Shown here: positions 58,122-64,000 of the stretch, piece after piece
Layout: every line of letters begins with the position of its first letter
How positions within the stretch are numbered: the stretch's first letter is position 1
NCBI GenBank assembly: GCA_022702705.1
Contig: CM040428.1
Coordinates: forward strand, 106,534,022 to 106,598,021
Direction: 5' to 3'
DNA length: 64,000 nucleotides
From: Papilionanthe hookeriana x Papilionanthe teres
Taxonomy: Eukaryota; Streptophyta; Magnoliopsida; Asparagales; Orchidaceae
Translations under genes and position numbers: made by a program
The notes under the pieces: generated by a model
Database searches by the model: none
What the model was told of the DNA's origin: nothing
Seen by the model: only the letters and a program-made list of their open reading frames with translations

Positions 58122-60494
58122 TGTTGACCTCAATTTTGGTGAGGTCTTTTGCTTCTCTCTTTAGTACTTAGGATCTAGCCTTAGGCTTTTCCTTTGACTA
58201 ATCTTAGAGGACTAGAAATGGAACCCATCATTTAGAAATTCAAACTACTTCTTAACTCCCTGCAAACCCCACAAGCTTGATTGTAGACCCCTAATCAGCT
58301 AGAGGGTTAAAATCAAATGTGGAGGTTTAAAGGATGAGTTCCCTATAGGACTTTTTGGCTTTAGGAATACCCTGGATGGCCTGGTCTGGTGAGGGTTGAC
58401 TTGCACATACACCACACTCTCACACAAATCCAAAGTCCTAAAGCCACACTCTCACCCAACTTGACTTCCTGACTCATGTAGCTAATTCATATGGATGGTC
58501 CTTAACCCCTAAGCCCCGGCTAAGAGGGTTAGGAACAACATAGTGAATGCCTCAAATGAGTCCTCTCATAGCTCATATGGGTTTAATATGGCTTCATGGC
58601 TCAACCAAAATGATTCTATTTCACTCAAACTTGATCGATCTTCATTTTTCCAAAATTTCAGTTTTTGACCCCCGGGGCCCCGGACCCGCTAAACCTACCA
58701 AATAGCGTTGAAATGACCCAAAATTTGCAAAATTAACTAAATTACCTAAGATTCCTCAAAATCAATCCCAAACACTTCCACCACTCAAGTTGACCATCTT
58801 TGGCCATAAATACCAAAATTTTTAAACATACCCTTAAACCCCCCAAAATTACCAAAATACTCTTTTACCCCAAAAATCCAAAAATTCTAAAAATTCCCAG
58901 AAAATTTCAGAAAATCTCAAATATTCCCAATTTCATTTTTGTTTAACTACTCCATTGGCCAATTTTGCTAATTTACCCCACTTTTACCAAAACCACCAAT
59001 TTGACCCATTTTAAACCAAGTGAACCCAATGTCAAACCAAACCACCCCAATTGACCTCAATTTTGGTCCAATTCAATTCTAAACTTCAATTAAATATCCT
59101 AAATATCAATTTAGAATAAATCCAAGTCTAATTTGATTGACATTTGGGCCCAATTTCAATTTGAAGCCTAAGGCCCAATTTTGACCCATGATCCAAACCT
59201 AGCCCAAATCTAGCCCAATTCAACCCCAATTGGTCCCAAATCTTTTCTAAAGCCTTCCTAACATCACCATAAACAAAACACTAACTTTATTTGCCCTAAA
59301 TTTAAACCTAATCTCCACCCAAACCTAACCCAAAACCAAAATCCTTTAAATTGACCTAAGCCTAAGCCTAGTCAAAATGGGTCCAAATCCCAAAATTAGA
59401 GCCCAACCAAAATTTAAAGCTCTTTGTAACACTCCCATAAACATTTCCAAACATTAATTTTACATCAAATCCAACATTAGGCCAACCATAGCCCAACCTT
59501 AGCCCAAGTTAGCCCAATTTGACCCACTTTGGCCCCTTTACCAAAAAAACCCAAATTCAACCCAATTCAATTCAAAATCACTTTAAACTTATTCCAAACC
59601 ACTCATGACAAATGCTAAAACCAATTGTAACATTTATTTGGCACAATACTTTACAAAATTTTCATCCTAAATTTATTTTAAATCCAAAAGCCCACTTCCT
59701 TAAACCACTTTAAAAGCCCATCCAAAACTATTTCAAAAAGCCCAAAATCAATCCAAAGCCCACATGAAAAATTCTTCTCATCATGCCTTTAATTGAAATC
59801 ATCCCTAAGTCCTAAATTAATAATCAAGCCATTCCAAATTAAGCCACATGCCAAATTACCCATAAATTCAAAAAATTTCTAAAAACCCTTTTTTCATGAA
59901 ACAAGCCAACCTTTTCCAAGCCAAATGCAAGCCAAATGTGAGCCATTTACAAGCCATATGAAGCCATGAGAGTCTTGACACCTCACCATGTCATTTATGA
60001 CAAATGGAGGGAGCCCTTTCTTAAGCCTTCCTTAAGCCTTTTTAATCTCATTCATGATACACACTAAACCATGCTTAGCCACCTCACCATAGATGGAGAC
60101 TTCTCCACTCCAATTCAGCTGAGCCATATGATTCCCTTCGGTCCAAATCAGGCCTTGGTGGGTGCACCAAACCTAAATCCATGCCTTTGAGCAAACCAAG
60201 CCCAAAATGATCCCTTCCCCCTTCCACTTTGATTCAACTCCTTTACACATGTTCAAAGCCAATTGTTGGCACCAAACTCAAGCACTAACCTCCCTGACCC
60301 TGAGGGTGACCCTGCCTGGCCGGCGAGCCACCACAGCCGCCGGAAACCACCAGGTTGAGAGGCTTGATTTGAATCAAAAATTCAATTTGAACTTGCTGAG
60401 CTGTCCCATGCCTAATGACCATTGCAGTTGTTCTTCCCTTGGCCAAGATAGTTGATCCAAGCCATTAAACCCCCCTGGGAGGCCCTCCAGCCAC

Positions 60495-60508
60495 CTCTAT
60501 TTAAACCC
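60495..60508 (+). promoter_or_regulatory. TATA-like element, LTR D
   Basis: CTCTATTTAAACCC is the best TATA match among the four LTRs, followed by ACTTACCTCTCGGCC. It lies about 2.37 kb from the LTR start. Confidence 0.5.
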
Positions 60509-61085
60509 ACTTACCTCTCGGCCAAACAAGGAGATGAACCATACCTTAAGGAAACTCTGCCAAAATTGCTCAAGGACCTTCTCTAACCTGGGAGCGAGTT
60601 GATCCCCGGTGTTCCTTTGCTCTAAACCCCATTAACGAGCTCAATTTCGAGTTGAAAATCCACCTAAAATAGGACACTTCACCACGGTGAGCCAATCTTC
60701 AAATTGATTGACCCTACACCTTCGACGGACCAAGAGGAGAAGTTCTCCGGCAAAAGCCCCCTTACCGGGCCGACCATTACTTCCGACCACCAAGCTTTGT
60801 GATCGGCTGTGGACACTTTCATACTTAGACAATTCCCCAGAGCCAGAGACTTCATCTAGAGCTTGCTTGGACTCAATTGAAGGTGACACAACCCTCAGAT
60901 CGAAGCTTCACTTCTCTGAGCAAAGGTACGAACTCATTCTTCCTCCCGAGCTTCCAACAATTCCCCATTTTGTTTAAGTTAATTTCATAGCTTATAAACC
61001 GTATGGATGTGTTCTTCTCTTCAAGACGAATCCATAGAGCATAAGAACTCAAAAATACATTGAGAATCTAGAGAGATATTAAGGT

Positions 61086-61304
61086 TTGCGTGTGGACGGT
61101 CACGGGTGCACACCAGTCGTAGACGATGACCAGGATACATTAGATTGCACGTGTATTGAGCGGACGGTCGAGATCAAGTCGGACAGCGGAATGTTACGTG
61201 AACCGCGGGCCCTTGGAGCGCTGAGTCAGATGGCAGTGCCGAATCACAGAGCGACGCGTGGGCTTTCGATCCGCCTTAGGATGATGCGGCGCCGAGTCGG
61301 ATAA
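61086..61304 (+). other. GC-rich island with conserved small ORF, LTR D
   Basis: A 72-codon frame (MRVDGHGCTPVVDDDQ...CTCIERTVEI) equivalent to those in A, B and C. Confidence 0.3.
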
Positions 61305-61515
61305 GTAGGAAATTAGGGTATTTTTGAATTAGTTAAATACCAGAACTTCAAAAATTCATATCTTGCTTAGTGAACAGAGGAGAATAATGTGGAAAAGAAT
61401 TCAAGTTAATTGGATAAGTATTTTATTTTTAATAATTTATTTACTATTTTCAATGTTTTGATTCTCCATTTGCATAGACAATTCACCATGGCATGAGACT
61501 ATAGAGCTTTTGAAG

Positions 61516-61559
61516 CCTCTGATATTGGGAACATTCCTTGAATTTTTTAAGATCAGAGG
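61516..61559. repeat. 44-nt hairpin in LTR D
   Basis: CCTCTGATATTGG pairs with TTAAGATCAGAGG. It has three mismatches and is the most decayed copy of this hairpin. Confidence 0.6.
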
Positions 61560-62999
61560 CCATCTCTGTGAAGAGTTATTCATTTTTCAAGTTCATGTCA
61601 CTGTTTTAGATATTTTAATTCTAGTAATTAGCATGTTGTAAGATAAATTCTAGAAAAATTTGGTGATGTTTCTTAGGACCAGGGGACCCTATCAAAAATA
61701 TATTTTTAGTTAATTCATTCATAATAACCTTAATTGGCCTAAAATCCTAAAAATGAATTTGAATTAATTAGGGTTTACCACATATCAAATTGACTTGAAA
61801 GAATTCTCCATTGCTCTTTAGGGTCAGGGGAACTTTACATAAAATTTTGAAATCAATTGGAGTTGATTAACCCCACCAAATGGATTGAATAAGCCTCATA
61901 AGCAAAATGAAACATTAAAAATTCATAACTCCAAAAATAATTTTTAAAAATTCACAAAAAAGGTTTTAGAGTTTTTCTGATATTAGGGGAGTTCAGGAAA
62001 ATTAAAATTGGAATTTTCTAAAAAAGTTGATTTTTTACAATATTTTAATATGTTAATAATTTAAAAATAATAAAAATCACAAAAATATTAAAAATCATAA
62101 AAATGTCACATTTTGACTCCTAATCATTTAGGAACAAACCAAATATTTTTTCTAAGTCCCTAGGGTAAGATATTGAATTTTGAAGGCTTAATGTAATTTG
62201 TAATATTAAAAAAATGAATTTTCAACCTTCTTCACTAAAATAATTCTAATAAATCAAAGAAAAATCAAAAAATTATAAAATTTGTTTCTTTGGACTCCTT
62301 GAGGTAGAGAAATTTAAGAAAAATATAAAATCTATTTTTTGAATTTTATTATTTTAAAATTAATTAATACTCTAAAAGCCAAAATAATTATAATAAATAA
62401 AATATAATTCAAAAGATCACCAAAACTGGTCCAAGTGGTCCTCTAGTCATTAGAAACATCTCATAATTTTCTTAAGGATAGAAACTTTACCTTGATCATG
62501 TTGTTGAATTTTCTTTGAAAACCCCTATTTTCTACTAAAAATAATTATATAAATTAATTAAATTCAGAAAAATCATATTTTCTCTTCTAATTCTTAATCG
62601 ACATGTGAGTGAGGTGACATAAAAATTTCAAATTCATTTGAGCTCAATTTAGTGAGTTATGAAATAAATAAGCTTAAAAGGGCATAAAGGTAATTAAAAA
62701 TTTTAACCTTTAATTAAAACTTTAGGTTTAATCAAAATGGAGGGTAAAATATTTGATTTTAACTTTCTCTTGGATGATTAAAACTTAGGGAAATTAAAAG
62801 GGAAGAAACCCATTAAACACTTTAAAAATATCAAATTGAAACTCTAATTAATTGAATAATTTGAATTTTGGAAAGAATATATATATTTAAATTTGGATTA
62901 TTAAAGCAGGGTTATTATTAAGAGGATATTTATTCTTTAATTTAAAAATCCCTAAATAAGTCACTTTAACAATATTTAGTTCTTAACTAAAAATTAAAA

Positions 63000-63235
63000 T
63001 AGTAATTAAAATTAAATTTAAAATCTTGGAATTAAATTAAGTCAAGTCAAGGTTTAAATTAAATTAAATTAACACCTTAACAATAAAATTAAATTAAATT
63101 TAAAATATTGAAATTAAAATTAAAATTAAAATTAAATTAAATCAAATTTAAAATATTGAAACTAAAATTAAATTAAAATAAAAATTAAATTAAATTAAAA
63201 TTAAATTAAATTAAATTAAAATTAAATTAAAATCG
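63000..63235. repeat. (AAATT)n-type expansion in LTR D
   Basis: AAATT/AAAATT runs at the same LTR position as in B (21826-22100). The lengths differ between the two copies. Confidence 0.88.
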
Positions 63236-64000
63236 CTTAACAACTAACCTAAATGAAATCATTAAGAGTTAAATCAAAACATATCAATAATTCTAACACC
63301 TCTTTCTATCTAAGTAAATTTAAAACATAAATATCAATCTGAAATACTAAGATAATTGAAAGTGTAAAGATTTAAATTAAATCTAAAATAATGTGAACAA
63401 TATTCCAAAATTAAACCTCATAATTAATTCACTTTAAATCATTAACTCAAACTTTAAATTAAAAATCATTAAAATTCTCAACAACCCGACTTGCCCTTAA
63501 AGGCTTTAATTATTATAACTCTTAAATAGAGTATTAAGTGAAATGTCACTTCACACATAAGATATTCAAATGTCCTAAGTTCACTGAGCAAGAAACAAAA
63601 CAAAAATAAAAATCCTTGGATGATTGATTCATCAATACAATAAAATTCATTTGAACTCAAAATAATCCAAGAAGTATTAAAAAGATGTTTAAGATTCGTC
63701 TTAAACACTTCCTCGATATGATGGGTTGTTTTGAAAGAACAATTAAATTTAATTGTTCTTTGATGAAGAATGTCATCCTTAAACAAAACACAACAACCTA
63801 GACGTCATAGGAGATGACTAGCAATAGGATTAGGAATTTGGTAGACACCCAAAACCTGTCCCTTAGCTTTACCTACGTACTTGTTGAAATATTTAAATGC
63901 CTTAACATGTGTTTTAAGTGGAGCTTGGGATGACGGGAAGACCCTCCAGGTACGCTTTTATTTTATTGCAATTTACTTTATCGCAATTTACTTACATGCA

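Larger units (their letters stand above)
58122..64000 (+). mobile_element. LTR copy D, truncated by the window end
   Basis: It starts with the exact LTR 5' terminus TGTTGACCTC at 58122, flanked on the left by ATTCC (candidate duplication half), inside Athila gag. It is collinear with B throughout, including the C/A-rich U3 (58.6-60.2 kb), TATA element, GC-rich island, hairpin and AAATT expansion. By comparison with C, about 1.5 kb of the LTR lies beyond the window. Confidence 0.88.

Noticed and set aside
1..64000. tRNA, rRNA or conserved structural RNA genes
   Set aside because: None was recognised by eye on either strand. The primer-binding sites only match tRNA 3' ends. A tRNAscan or Infernal run would be decisive.

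Overview
This window looks like plant nuclear DNA from a large, repeat-rich, AT-rich genome. It carries Ty3/gypsy elements of the TAT/Ogre and Athila types, an RTE-type LINE, endogenous pararetrovirus debris, a scrap of plastid atpI, satellite arrays and TA-rich microsatellites. I found no intact host gene and no tRNA or rRNA. Almost every coding segment is a decayed retroelement with stops or frameshifts.

The window is organised around four copies of one very long LTR, named here A (6381-12013, minus), B (15849-24257, plus), C (29649-36928, minus) and D (58122 to window end, plus). C is the only complete copy: 7280 bp, starting TG and ending CA, with a primer-binding site directly inside it. 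The TAT/Ogre-type internal region of C follows on the minus strand, 29648 down to 24258: extra ORF1, gag, a dead protease, then an abrupt stop at B before any reverse transcriptase. B is interrupted by a 5'-truncated LINE with a 14-bp target-site duplication.

Between A and B lies the most interesting locus (12.0-15.7 kb). On the minus strand, one 495-codon frame joins a retroelement ORF1 homologous to the ORF1 of element C with a complete AlkB-type Fe(II)/2-oxoglutarate dioxygenase domain like plant ALKBH9/10. The frame is broken only by in-frame stops, and the iron ligands and the R-x5-R signature are still present. A second, more damaged AlkB copy lies at 620-1314 on the other strand. Downstream of the fused ORF is a 12-copy, 69-bp tandem repeat in which each half-unit is a hairpin, and the two halves differ by paired compensatory changes. 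The upstream edge is a roughly 160-bp plastid atpI fragment welded to LTR B.

From 36.9 to 43.4 kb there are degenerate tandem arrays (about 163 bp, 41 bp and 45-57 bp periods) and unassigned AT-rich DNA. From 43.4 to 46.7 kb there are rearranged pieces of an endogenous caulimovirus-like element. A roughly 39-bp minisatellite follows at 46.8-47.1 kb. From 47.2 to 58.1 kb there is a minus-strand Athila element: gag, protease, RT-RNase H, integrase, two copies of the env-position ORF, a polypurine tract and a probable 3' LTR. It is cut inside gag by the insertion of LTR D. The first 6.3 kb hold an Athila-like LTR end, the damaged AlkB copy, a degenerate retroelement ORF, microsatellites and a strong inverted-repeat cluster.

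Nothing here appears able to work autonomously. The interest lies in the structure: an AlkB enzyme captured by a retrotransposon, covarying hairpin repeats, giant LTRs in inverted arrangement, and a chimeric plastid-DNA junction. All homology calls rest on recognised motifs, not on database searches.
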